Shown here in pieces: positions 12,660 to 24,293 of a stretch of DNA of 64,000 bases. Made by a program: the position numbers and the translations under genes. Below the pieces are notes generated by a model. It was not told the origin of the DNA. It worked only from the letters and a program-made list of their open reading frames with translations, and did not search any database. The DNA comes from Avena insularis. Its lineage: Eukaryota; Streptophyta; Magnoliopsida; Poales; Poaceae. The stretch is taken from NCBI GenBank assembly GCA_023614405.1, contig CM042696.1:339193211-339257210 (forward strand), read 5' to 3'. Within the stretch, counting starts at the first letter, position 1; every line of letters starts with the position of its first letter.

Positions 12660-14587
12660 GAGGGGCTTCCTTTTCCTCACGACGCCGACGGTGTCATCCA
12701 ACCCATCCTCCCCCTGCGCCGAACAACCCTCCTCCCCCACTCCTCCCATTCCACCGAACCACGCATGACCGCCGCCACTGAGAAATCCTTATCGCATTCC
12801 CGCCCCATCTCTGCCGGCGTCGTCGACTACAGTTAAGCGGAGATCCACCCGGGCCTGGGAGGACTGATTTCTTCGGTTGGTGACGAACCCTAACTCGACT
12901 GGACTGCTGTGGGAGTTTTCGCCTTCGGTTCTTGTTTTCTTTGCCGTGAGTGCGAGCAATCGGGTTCAAATATTTCTTCTTTCTTAAACCCCTCAATCCT
13001 GTCCATATTTATCTTGTTGCGGTTTTGTTCGTTTGCTACTTGGTGGAGTACTAATGGCCCGCGTTATTTTCCCAAAATTATTTGGGTCTCGTCATAGGTC
13101 CTCGCAGGCTAGATCTAGTGTTCGTTCGTACGAACTTTGCAGTGATTTTTGCGTTCTTGGTCTGCGAAAGGTTTTCTTGGATCTGGCACTAGTGTCTGGA
13201 TCTACAGGTGCTGGCATTTTCTGCTGGATGCCACCATAAACTGAAGCTTGTCAGTGTAGTTAGTAGAATGTCAACAATTCACACTTAGGTTTCAGCTCCC
13301 TCTCAGTTATGAGTTATACCTGCATTGGAGGGAAATGGTTTTGGTGGAGTGGACTGTAGGTAATACGGTGTGTTGCTTCTTGTCGTAACTAGTATGATGA
13401 CATGTACCTGCCTGCCAGAGTTCTTTGCTGGAGCCTTAAGCTATACTTACTTTGAGATCTAATAGTGTCGGTGGCAAATTTGTTTGATTTCCGATAACTC
13501 TGCCAAAAATCATTTGGAAGACCCAGTCATGCTTTTGATGTAATGTAACCATCGCTATCATTTTTTTTTTGTGCGAATACTTTACCTTCCTCCACGAATT
13601 CTGCATGCTTTAGGGGGCTTGTCTGTACTCTTTAGCTTCCTTTTCTAGGGACTAAGCATTACTTTATCACAACAGCCCAATATTTAAGCGGCAATCTGAA
13701 AGAGGCGCTGGTGAGACAAAAGATTTACATCATTTGCCGCAGCTTCTGTCTGTTTCGGCTGTAATTTTCTGTTATTTAAGGCTACGAGCTGAGCGTGTAG
13801 TCTGATCCTGCTTAAAACTACAGCATGCACATTTTCTTTACTGCCTCCTTATTTCTAGCATTACCTGCCCATGTCCCAAAATGGGGCAATTTATTTGATA
13901 GAACATTTTGAGTCAGCTAGGAACGAAATCAAATATTGGTTTAGGTTTCAATGAAAGAAAAGAGTTAGTTTTTGTTCTGTGCTGTCAACATGATCCTTCC
14001 ATGGTGAAAATGGGGCAACATCCTCAATAAGAATCTGTCAATTTACTTTTGCTTACTTTGATAGGATTTATTACGTAATTAGGGGCACTGTGTTTTTTAA
14101 GTACTTGTCTTAGTGCAGCTTTATGTTATCTCTGGCTGTGGCCTCATATATATCCCTCTATAGGAGGAAGTGTTGGACTACCAGCCCGTTGCCACGTTGA
14201 ACTATTTGAGCTTTTGAGATCTGTCGGGACTTGGTAGAAAACTGTGAGAAGTATCTAAAGTTCTTCCAAGTCCCATCTTTAGCAATCCATATGTGCTGGG
14301 TGATTCTATTTTTTTAGTTTCTTTTATTCAAATTTGTACAGTTTTTTTCAAGTTGCTTTTTCTGAATGGCACAGTTTTGAACTCTATGTGCATATCCTTT
14401 TTGTATTCCCAAATTGATGTCAGCTGCATTTGTTTGATATGTTCTTTTTTCAGGCGCTGGCACAAGGTGTTTGTTACTGAGAATTCAGATGTTATGCTCA
14501 AAAGCTTGCTAGTCTCATCTCATTCAATACGTAAGGCAACTACTTGGACTTAATCGGAGGCCATATTTGAATCTACTGATTCAGAAC
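12660..14587 (+). other. Probable promoter-proximal region, 5' UTR and 5' UTR intron of the membrane-protein gene
   Basis: A GC-rich, gene-like block (12,660-12,940) is followed by a candidate donor (gccGTGAGT) at about 12,944. The next 1.5 kb is AT/T-rich and ends with a strong polypyrimidine tract and acceptor (gttcttttttcag) at 14,453. Exon sequence would resume at 14,454 and lead into the start codon at 14,588. No in-frame ATG lies just upstream of that start codon. The leader intron is inferred from splice-like signals and composition; transcript data are needed to fix the exact ends. Confidence 0.5.
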
Positions 14588-17211
14588 ATGGGTTCTCGGT
14601 TTCCATCCCACCAGTTAAGCAGTGGGCTTTATGTCTCTGGGCGACCTGAGCAACCTAAGGAGAAGGCTCCGGTTGTTTGCTCCGCGGCTATGCCTTACAC
14701 TGGGGGGGACATCAAGAAATCTGGTGAACTCGGGAAGATGTTTGATCTCCATGCTGAGAAGTCACGGAAATCTGGCCCTTTGGGTAACCAACCTTCAAGG
14801 AATACTTCATTTGGTGGTGCTGCCTCCAACTCTGGAACAGTATCTAATGCTGTTGGTCGATCCAACTACTCTGGTTCTACTTCATCAGTAACTGGCACAG
14901 GAGGTTCGGCAAGAGCAAAATCTAATTCTGGACCACTCAACAAACATGGAGAACCAACAAAGAGATCGTCTGGCCCCCAGTCAGGAGGAGTGACCCCAAT
15001 GGCTCGCCAGAATTCCGGTCCTCTACCTCCCATTCTTCCTACAACTGGGCTGATCACATCAGGACCTATTTCCTCTGGACCATTGAACTCGTCAGGTGCT
15101 CCACGAAAAGTATCCGGCCCTCTTGATTCTAATGTATCAATGAAGATGCGTGCCACCTCTTTTGCACACAACCAGGCCGTTACAAATCTGAATGTGCAAG
15201 ATGGTTACTCGATTAAGGCCAGTTTGCCAAAGCCTGTACTCTGGGCGGTCATTTTGCTCTTTGTGATGGGATTCATAGCAGGTGGCTTCATTCTTGGTGC
15301 TGTTCATAATGCGATTTTGCTGGTAGTTGTCGTGGTCATATTTGGATTTGTTGCTGCACTCTTGATTTGGAACATTTGCTGGGGTACAAGAGGCGTGACT
15401 GGATTTGTCAGTCGTTATCCCGACACTGATCTTAGAACCGCAAAAGATGGGCAGTATGTGAAGGTTACTGGGGTATGTGTAGTACTGATCACCTTCTTAG
15501 ACTTATCAGTTATTCTACTATCCATCCCATCTATTGGATTTAGTTTCCTCCTTTATGTCATATTTGTGCTTGCTTACAATAGAGTTAGAAATAATTCTTA
15601 TCTTACACTGTTGATTGGTGGCTCGGCCTACCAGGCGTGCTATCATTATAGTCTTGCCAGTTGTGTGACAGTGTGTTTCTGAACTGCTTTATTAACTCAC
15701 ATATCACAATGTAGTAATATCACCAACTATTTCTATATTAAGTTAATTCATACTTAGATTAAACAAAATTAGATTATTTCCAACAAAACTTTGGACAGAG
15801 ACATTAGCAGATAACATTAACTACTACACGTAGACTAACATGTTGTTTTCCTAGTTCATCCGCAAGTTTTGTTATAAGCTTGCAGCTGCTTACGGTAAAG
15901 GCGATTTAAGAAGTAGCACTTCATCTATATGCAGTAGTATTGAACTTGATAGGTGGTTACTTGTGGAAATCTAGAAATAATTCTTATATCTTACACTGTT
16001 GATTGGTGGCTCGGCCTACCAGGCGTGTTATCATTATAGTCTTTCCAGTTGTGTGACAGTGTGTTTCTGAAGTGCTTTATTAACTCACATATCACAATGT
16101 AGTAATATCACCAACTATTTCTATATTAAGTTAATTCATACTTAGGTTTTTAAAAAATAAGATTATTTCCAACAAAACTTTGTACAGAGCCATTAGCAGA
16201 TAACCTTAACTACTACACATAGACTAACATGTTGTTTTCCTAGTTCATCTGCAAGTTTTGTTATAATCTTGCAGTTAGCTTACGGTAATGACGATTTAAG
16301 CAGTAGCACTTCATCTATATGCAGTAGTAGCCAGTCCTCATTGTATTGAACTTGATAGGTTGTTACTTGTGGAAATTTCCCCCTCGAGTCCTCCTTTCAA
16401 AGGGTTCCAAGATGTGTGTACACTTCATCCTGCCTGTATGAGTACAAGGGCTGGGACTCAAAAGCTGCCAACACTCAACATCGCCGATTTACATGGGGAT
16501 TACGCTCTATGGAGGTCAGTTTCTTATTTCCTAGGACTTCTGATGTGTGAAGAGATGTGATACTGAGGATGACATGGCGGTGACTATGAGATACAAGCAT
16601 CTTACTTAGTTCCAAGCATTGCAATTCTTATCCTCTTATAATCTTGTCTCTTATGTTTTTCTTTCCTTTGCAACAATCACAGCGTCATGCAGTTGATTTC
16701 TACATCTCGGATTTCCAATCTGGGCATCGAGCATTGGTCAAAACAGGATATGGTGCACGGCTAACCCCCTATGTAGATGAGTCAGTTATTATCGACATAA
16801 ATCCAGAAAACAAGGACATGTCTCCTGAATTTCTAAGATGGCTACGGGAAAGGAATCTCTCAAGTGATGATCGTGTGATGCGCCTAAAAGAAGGGTATTA
16901 TTATTTCCAAGTTCTAGTTTTTGCATCTGGAATGCACGAGCATGGAGTCATCTTAACTGTGGTCACAACCTTCTCATAAAAATATCCATGTCACTTGACA
17001 TTGCTGTTCACACTGCAGATACATAAAGGAGGGAAGCACTGTGAGTGTCATCGGGGTTGTCCAAAGGAACGACAATGTGCTGATGATTGTTCCACCGTCT
17101 GAATCCTTCTCTACTGGCTGCCATTGGGGCAAGTGTGTCCTCCCAACTAGCCTTGATGGACTAGTCTTGAGATGTGAAGATACATCAAACAGTGATGTAA
17201 TACCAGTTTAG
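14588..17211 (+). CDS. Two-helix membrane protein of the At1g16860 family, 481 aa
   Basis: Four coding exons join in frame: 14588-15472, 16359-16514, 16683-16894 and 17019-17211 (TAG at 17209-17211), giving 481 residues, close to Arabidopsis At1g16860. All introns are GT-AG; phases are 0, 0 and 2. The protein starts MGSRFPSHQLSSGLYVSGRP, the family N-terminus, then GGDIKKSGELGKMF. Residues 40-205 are Gly/Ser/Pro-rich with repeated SGPL motifs and probably disordered. Two hydrophobic helices (about 217-240 and 243-265) form a hairpin. The soluble C-terminal part holds VTCGNFPLESSFQRVPRC, RHAVDFYISDFQSG and the terminal RCEDTSNSDVIPV. The biochemical function of the family is unknown. The start is the first in-frame ATG and has A at -3 and G at +4. 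This is the only intact gene in the window. A LINE lies 258 bp beyond its stop. Confidence 0.93.
15586..16376 (+). repeat. Tandem duplication in intron 1 that includes the start of exon 2
   Basis: Unit 1 (15586-15970) and unit 2 (15972-16376) are direct neighbours, offset by 386 bp, and nearly identical over their length; unit 2 has about 16 extra bases near 16,329. Unit 1 ends with a copy of the intron-1 acceptor and the first 18 bases of exon 2 (15953-15970, gtggttacttgtggaaat, against the true exon start gttgttacttgtggaaat at 16359). The first copy is therefore a decoy acceptor in the same phase as the true one. Confidence 0.9.
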
Positions 17212-17469
17212 CTAGCAACTTCATTCTCGCAGTTTGCTGGAAGAAAGAGAAGAAAAAAGTTGCATATGGCAAAATTTGTCCTTGGATTTGTCTCGTTGGA
17301 TGTTAGGATGGAAAATGTGCAAATGCAGGGTGTGATGGGTTATGTATAATATCGTTAGTCAGATACTCGGGGCATGATTGTGTAGTATTAATGTGTTTTG
17401 CTCTTCTTTTTTTGGGTTGGGGCTATGAACCTGTAACATGGATGGTTTGAGTACTACGGTGTAGTAGCT
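17212..17469 (+). other. 3' UTR / proximal downstream sequence of the gene
   Basis: The 258 bp between the stop codon and the LINE. No canonical AATAAA is seen, though plant signals are often degenerate (tataatat near 17,345). The interrupted continuation of this sequence lies beyond the LINE from 33,282, so the original 3' UTR may have been split. Confidence 0.5.
17456..17469 (+). repeat. LINE target-site duplication, left copy
   Basis: The 14-bp sequence acggtgtagtagct stands directly before the T-run that is the reverse complement of the LINE poly(A) tail, and recurs exactly at 33268-33281. Confidence 0.9.
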
Positions 17470-17625
17470 TTTTTTTTATCCATAATGTTTACACCCGGCC
17501 TCTGCATTGCTAGGATGCACACAGCCGATCAAACAAAGAGAAAGTAACCAGAACAAAAGTATCAACATTACAAGAATGATAAAAAACGACGGCACACGTT
17601 GATCTAAGGCATGTCTATTCGTAGG

Positions 17626-20600
17626 TCACGCTGCTATCCATGCCGTGGCCTCCAATCGCGTACACCCCGCCGCAAATAAGTCGTGAAACTCCATACGTTG
17701 GAGAGTAGTCCATGATCGTAGGATGGCCGTGGCACGATAAATCACCTGAAAAGAAGAAGACAAAATGTTATTAAAAATCTTGTCATTTCTATGTAGCCAA
17801 AGCGACCAAATAATGACAAACGCTCCCACCCTAAATAAAATCCCATATTTATCGTGTATCTCGTGCAACCAATTACCAAATATATTGGTAACCGAACGTG
17901 GAGGAGATAAACCAGAGGCTACATGGATGATTGACCATATAATACGAGCAAATTTGCATTGGAAGAATAAATGCCGAATTGTCTCATTATGATGACAAAA
18001 AACACATTGTGTACTTCCTTGCCAATTCCTCTTAACAAGATTATCCTTTGTGAGAATGACCCCTTTACGAAGGTACCAAGCGAAAATCTTCGTTTTAAAT
18101 GGTATTTTCATGTTCCAAATTTTAGAATTATCAACCGCTGAAATATCCGGTTGGATCAATGCTCTATATAATGAGTCAACAGAAAATTTACCACTCTCTA
18201 GTAGTTTCCATTTGAACTCATCCGTCCCCTCAGACAACTGTATCGTGGATAATCGTAATAGAAGATTATTCTATGATACGAGTCTAGGACCTAAGAGACT
18301 TCGTCTGAAAGACACATTAGGAGGATCAGACCCCAATACTATCGAGAGGGTATCTCCTTTGTGCCTAACAATCGAGTATAGCGCTGGGTATTGTTCGCGA
18401 AGAGAAGTATGGCCAAGCCATTTATCTTCCCAGAATCTAACCTGTGATCCATCCTTAATATTGAAAACACCAAAGCGGAAGAAATGTTTTTTGGATGCCA
18501 TTAGTCCAGCCAAAAAATGTGAATCACCGGGTTTCCAAACCACTTGAGACACAACTTTGGAGCCAACATATTTCCCCCATAGAATGGTTTGCCAGACACC
18601 ATCTTCTGATAGAAGTTTGAAAAGCCATTTACCAAGAAGCGCGGTATTTTTGACTTGCAAATCATGTATGCCCAGTTCACCATATTCTTTTGGTCGGCAA
18701 ACCACATTCCATCTGGTCAGTCGATATTTCTTTTTTTCACTATCCCCTTGCCAAAAGAATCTTGATCGGAAATAATCCACTTTCTTCAAGACACCTTTCG
18801 GCAGTTGGAAAAATGAGATATATACAATATCATGTTGGTGAGTACTGAGTTTATGAGGATCAGTCTTCCTCCAAGGGATATCAATTTACCTTTCCAACTA
18901 TTAAGGCGATTTTGGAGTCTTTCCTCAACGATTTTCCATTCAGCAATCGTGAGAGGTCGATAGTGGATCGGTATTCCCAGATAGTTGATTGGAAATTGCC
19001 CCTGACTACAGCTGAAAAGTTCAGCATATAGGTGGGACTCGTTTAGAGCCTCGCCAAAACAATACAAATCACTTTTATGAAAGTTAATTTTCAATCCAGA
19101 GAGTTACTCAAACACTGATAGTATTAACTTCAAATTCTTCGCTTTCTCCAAGTCATGTTCCATAAATAAAATTGTATCATCTGCGTATTGAAGAATGGAT
19201 AGACCATCATCAACCATATGAGGAACCAATCCTTCAATTTGGCCGTCAGCCTTAGCTCTCTCGATGAGGATAGCCAACATATCAACCACTATGTTAAATA
19301 GTATAGGCGATAATGGATCCCCTTGTCTTAGACCTTTTTTTGTCTGGAAGTATTTGCCAGTGTCATCATTGACATTGATGGTAACACTACCACCAGCCAC
19401 AAAAGACCGTACGAGAGCACACCACTCTCCAGAAAAACCTTTCATACGGAGTGTTTGCTGAAGGAAAGACCAATTAACTTTATCATAAGCCTTCTCAAAG
19501 TCAATTTTGAACAATACACCATTCAACTTCTTTGAGTGTAGTTCATGAATTGTTTCATGCAAGGTTACTACCCCATCTAGGATATTCCTTCCTTGCATGA
19601 AAGCAGTTTGAGATGGGCTTACAACATGGTCAGCGACCGAATTTAGTCTAATCGTAGCAACTTTGGTGAATATTTTAAAACTAACGTTAAGAAGGCAGAT
19701 TGGAAGATATTGTTGTATTCGTTCTGCATTGTTAACCTTAGGAAGTAAAATTATGTTGCCAAAATTGAGTCTAAAAAGGTCTAACTGCCCGGCATGCAGG
19801 AACACAAACAAATGCATGAGGTCCTCTTTGACAACTTCCCAGAATTTTTGGTAGAATTCCGCTGGAAAGCCATCAGGTCCTGGTGCCTTGTTATGTTCCA
19901 TCTAAAAAACGGCTTTCTTAACCTCATCCTCCGTATACGGAGCAGTTAGAAAGTGGTTTTCCAGAACAGAAACCTGAGGAATATCCGTCGTTTGGGACTC
20001 ATCCAACGAGAATGAGTTCTCTGGTGATGCCCCAAACAACGATTTATAATAACTAGTAATATACGATTTAAGTTGCTCCTGCCCCTCAATCATACCTTCA
20101 TCCTGGATAAGAGAATGAATACGTTTCTTCTTATGCTTGCCATTAGCCACAACATGGAAGTATCTTGTGTTCGCATCTCCTTCCAGAATGAATTTCGCTT
20201 TAGAGCGTTGATATCATTTGAGTTCCTCCTCACAGAGCAGTCTGGCAATTTCTGCATTTGATTGGTTTTTAAGCTCAATCTCTTGTGCAAATAAAAGCCT
20301 GACTTCCGTAGAAGCCTCTAAATCGTTAATAATAGATCAAAGACGTATTTTGTCTTTTTTAAGGATTCCAGCAGTATGTCTGGCCCAACCGCGAAGGAAT
20401 TTGCGTAACGCACGCATTTTGTTGTTCCATCGCTGTATAGGTGTTTGACCACTAACAGGTTTCTCTCAAATAGCCTTTACCAGGTCAGGGAAACCCTCAC
20501 GTTTCATCCATCCAAGTTCAAATTTGAAACTATGTTTGGATTTTCGTGGTGGTGTTCCAAGAGACAATAAAACAGGAGCACGATCGGATAAAGCCTCAAT

Positions 20601-21260
20601 ACGTTCTAGGGCCCGAACAGTTACCATAGGAAATTTATCTTCCCATTCGGTATCTATAAGCACCCTATCCAATTTTTCATATGTAGGTTCAGGAAGACTA
20701 TTGGCCCAAGCGAACTGTCTTCCGATCATTGTAACCTCTCGTAAATCCAAGCTTTCTATGACAGCATTGAACATGAAAGGCCAATGATCATCGAAACGGC
20801 CCCGACTTTTTTCGTGAGGGAATCTGAGTAAGTTGAAATCTCTGCCTATGAGAATAGGATATGGATTGTCCTTAGTCAGATTGACCAACTCACGTAAAAA
20901 GTCTGCCTTAAAAACCTCCTGGGCAGCCCCGTATACAGTGACTAGAGACCATAGAAAATCATCAACCTTGTTACGGATATGGAGTTTAATAAAAAAATCT
21001 CCAATCGAACTGGCTAAGACTTCCATAGTCTCATTTCGGACACCTAACAGGATCCCCCCGGAACGACCCCGCGGCGGACGTGATACCCACGTGAACTCTA
21101 CTCCACCAGAAAGGCGATTGAGTTGAGCTTGTGAGAAATCGCGTCTACCAGTCTCAGAAATACCCAAGAAATCCAGATTATGATCTCTCACATAATCGGC
21201 AAAGAACAAATATTTAGCCAAGTCACGAAGACCTCTGTTATTTGAGAACATGCCATTCAT
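17626..21260 (-). pseudogene. LINE ORF2: endonuclease / reverse transcriptase / zinc-finger domain
   Basis: The protein nicks target DNA and copies LINE RNA there. The AP-type endonuclease (21,260-20,500) starts MNGMFSNNRGLRDL and shows ISETG, RDFN and LDRVLID, but the final SDH motif reads SDR. The reverse transcriptase (about 20,000-18,800) has HNKAPGPDGFPAEF, KIDFEKAYDKVNW, GLRQGDPLSP and the catalytic YADD. The zf-RVT region (about 18,100-17,850) reads KTKIFAWYL, CVFCHHNETIRHLFFQC. Stops in the frame occur at about 20,466, 20,216, 19,902, 19,104 and 18,271, and a frameshift at about 18,786. The start codon overlaps the ORF1 stop (ATGA). ORF2 is inactive but only lightly damaged. Confidence 0.92.
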
Positions 21261-22698
21261 TGAGAAATAATAGGGGATTTGGATACCCGAGACCTTTTAC
21301 GAGACTTATGGCCCTTCAATTTTCGACCAGAAGCTGTAAGATCAAATAATAAACCCAACTCAGTCTCATCGAAGCCCACCTCTGATACTTCACCAACTAA
21401 GTGAGAAAGGAGTTGACCATCTACTGTGGCATGCAACTCCTCCTCCTCGATGGGTGAAGGATCAGGAACAAAATGAGTCTTAGGAGTAACCGTTAAACGG
21501 TCAACCTCCATTCGTCTCAACACAGAAGTAGATAAAGAAACATCCTTAACAGATCTACCCATACTAACTCCAACATTAGCCATTTTTTCAGCGATAGACG
21601 AATTGGAGAAAGATAGGAAGGACTTTGACGAATTCATTATACCTTGCGAGTCGAGGTTCTTCTCAGCCTTCCTCCGCATGGCCTTGACCATCGAGTCCTC
21701 ATCCGTAGCCGAAGCCCTAGAGGCGTCGACACCATGCCTAGCACTCCTCCGCGCTGCATGTCCTGACTGCCCCTCCTAGGCGGCCAGACCACGCCCAACG
21801 TCCGCCGGCCCTCTAGAAGCAACGCCATGTAGCAGCACAACGTGGGTCGTCGAAGACCCTGGCTCCCCACTCAGCCCGAGGCCGCCTGCCCGGATCGAAG
21901 AGGGGCCAGCATGCGCGTCCAGGACTACAGTCGACACGGTCGAAGAAGCATCGCAGTCGACCAGCCCCTCTTGGGCCAGTCTCCGCGACAAAGACCCCGG
22001 CTCCCCACTCAACCTAAGGCCGCATGCCTGGATCAACGAGGAACCGGTCTGCGTGACCCGGGGTAGAGTCAGCGAGGTCGGAATAGCACCGCGGTCGACT
22101 GGCCCCTCCTGGGCCAGTCTCCGCGCCGAAGACTCGTGGTCCAGCACCTGAAGCACCGGCTCTAGCACCGGTCCCTCCCGGCGAGGAATAGATCGACCCA
22201 ATACATTGGGTATACAACGAGCAGGGGACATCGACCGCGGAGGAGTCCGAGCCCTAGCAGCTGCCGCTCGCAAAGCAGCCTGCAGCTGAGAAGAAGAGAC
22301 CCGAGGCGAAATCACTACATGTGCGTCACCACGAAGAGGAGAGCCCATCGGAAGCAACTCAAGAATTTCCTTTCCACGCGGCGTAGAAGGATTGGGATTA
22401 AAAGGAGTGACCGCGATCAAAGGTGCAGAACCCTGTGTCAAAAGCTGAGCTCACTGGATGGAAAACGGCGGCACCGAGTCCCCCTGACCAGGCTGGGCCG
22501 AAGAAGAGCCATCCCCAGTATCCTGTAAACCTCCTGTCGAATCAGACATATCCATAACATCATCGGGGCCCTTCCCATTTGTATCATCATCATGGTCCTC
22601 ATCCCTCTTCCGCCATAGGAAAGGAACAAACTCTGGCTCTGGAGCATAACCTGTAGGCTCCAATCGGAAACGAAGCTCAAAGGCCTTGAGTTTGATCA

Positions 22699-24260
22699 TG
22701 TTGGGTCCACAACATAGAAAACAAAAATTTTCCTACGGTGTGAACTACACGCCAAGATCTATCTACTAGGTACAAAACAATGGGTAGTCGTGCACTTGCC
22801 GATCTCAAGATCGTGAGGAAGTCTGAGCGCCGCAACTCAGCATCGCACACACGTTCAAGCCACCGGACAACCTCCACCTCCTCGCTCCAGCGATCCAGCA
22901 GAAGCAGCAACTCCTTCCATACGAAATGCCACCGGGAACATGTATCTCGCTAATCTGAGACCATGGGAGAATAATTCTAGAGGGGGAGAGAGATCCTTCA
23001 CAAGGAGGTGTGTGGATGAAGGAGGGAATGAGTGGCCTTTTATAGGAGGAGGGGGGGTGCCCCTCTCTCCATGGATTCCATGCATGGGGGTGACCCTTCC
23101 CCCATTCATGTGGTGGTAACCCCTCCACATTAAAATGCCTCTTCACATTCCCTTTTAAAGTCTCCACTTTAAATGCATTAAATTTCTCCAAATTTAATGC
23201 TCTCTCATTTAATAAAACTCTTTTATTAAATTTATTCAGAATTTTGTTAATTACTTTAATTAACAAACATTCACATATAGCCCCTTGCAATATTTCAATA
23301 TCACATGCAGAACCTCTTTCTGCAATTTCACCCGAAACAATTTCCGGTTTCTATTGAAACAATTCCTGCGCTTTGCAATTCTTTCGTCTGAAACATATGT
23401 GCTCCAAAATGGTGTCCGGTAACTCTTAAGTGTGCCACCCTACAGTTCGCGAATAATGCAGACATGATCGAGACCCTTCTCCGATCAATAATCAGCCAGG
23501 ACACGGAGATCCGTCGACTCCTACACATTCAACGATGACTTCTGTGATCGTGAGAACCTTTAACGCTTGTAACTAAATCCCTTTGTCTCTCGATATATTA
23601 CATGTCCGAGATTCGATCATCGGTATCTCCATACCTAGTTTGATCTCGTTACTGACATGCACTCTTTTCTCGTTCCTGTGATATAACATTCTAGTGATCA
23701 CATCACTTGCTTGCAAGCTATCTTAATGTGATATCACCGAGAGGGCCTAGAGTATATCTATCCGTCATCGGGATTGACAAATTCCTCTCTTGATCGATGA
23801 GCCTCAACATAACACCTTCGTAGTACTGAACCCATCTTTATAGTCACCCTGTTACGGTGTGACGTTTGATGTTATCAACATACTCTTCCGGTGTTAGCAA
23901 TTAACATGATATCATGGTCTAAGGATAAAGATTACTTCGTATGATGTTATAGCAATATAAACATAATGACTTGATCGTAATGCTATACTTCGGATGAATG
24001 TTCATCACATCATTCCACCAATGGTGTGACCTTGTTATTAACAACATCCAAAGTCCATGATCAGGAAACCTTGATCATCTTGTTAATCAACAAGATAGTC
24101 TATAAGAGATGCATAACTAGGAACCCTTTTTGTTTATTAAACACACATGTATTGATGTTTCCTGATCAATACAATTCTAGCATTTAAAATAATCATCTAT
24201 CATATATAAGGAATATATAATAACAACTTTATTGTTGCCTCTCAGGGCATATTTCCTTCA
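22699..24260 (-). repeat. 3' LTR of Copia element (1562 bp)
   Basis: Begins (on +) TGTTGGGTCC and ends ATTTCCTTCA. It lacks about 70 bp that the other LTR has at about 29,394-29,465. A TATAAAAGG promoter motif on the - strand lies at about 23,036-23,044. Confidence 0.93.
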
Positions 24261-24275
24261 GTCTCCCACTTGCAC
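24261..24275 (-). other. Copia polypurine tract
   Basis: On the - strand, caagtgggagac directly precedes the 3' LTR; this purine-rich run primes plus-strand synthesis in LTR elements. Confidence 0.7.
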
Positions 24276-24293
24276 TAGAGACAATAATCTAGT

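Noticed and set aside
14567..14587. In-frame extension upstream of the start of the membrane protein
   Set aside because: Position 14567 is TTG, not ATG; the family N-terminus MGSR starts at 14588.
15473..15682. Read-through coding sequence after exon 1
   Set aside because: The frame continues past a good GTATGT donor, but the family sequence resumes exactly at exon 2 (16359), so this is intron.
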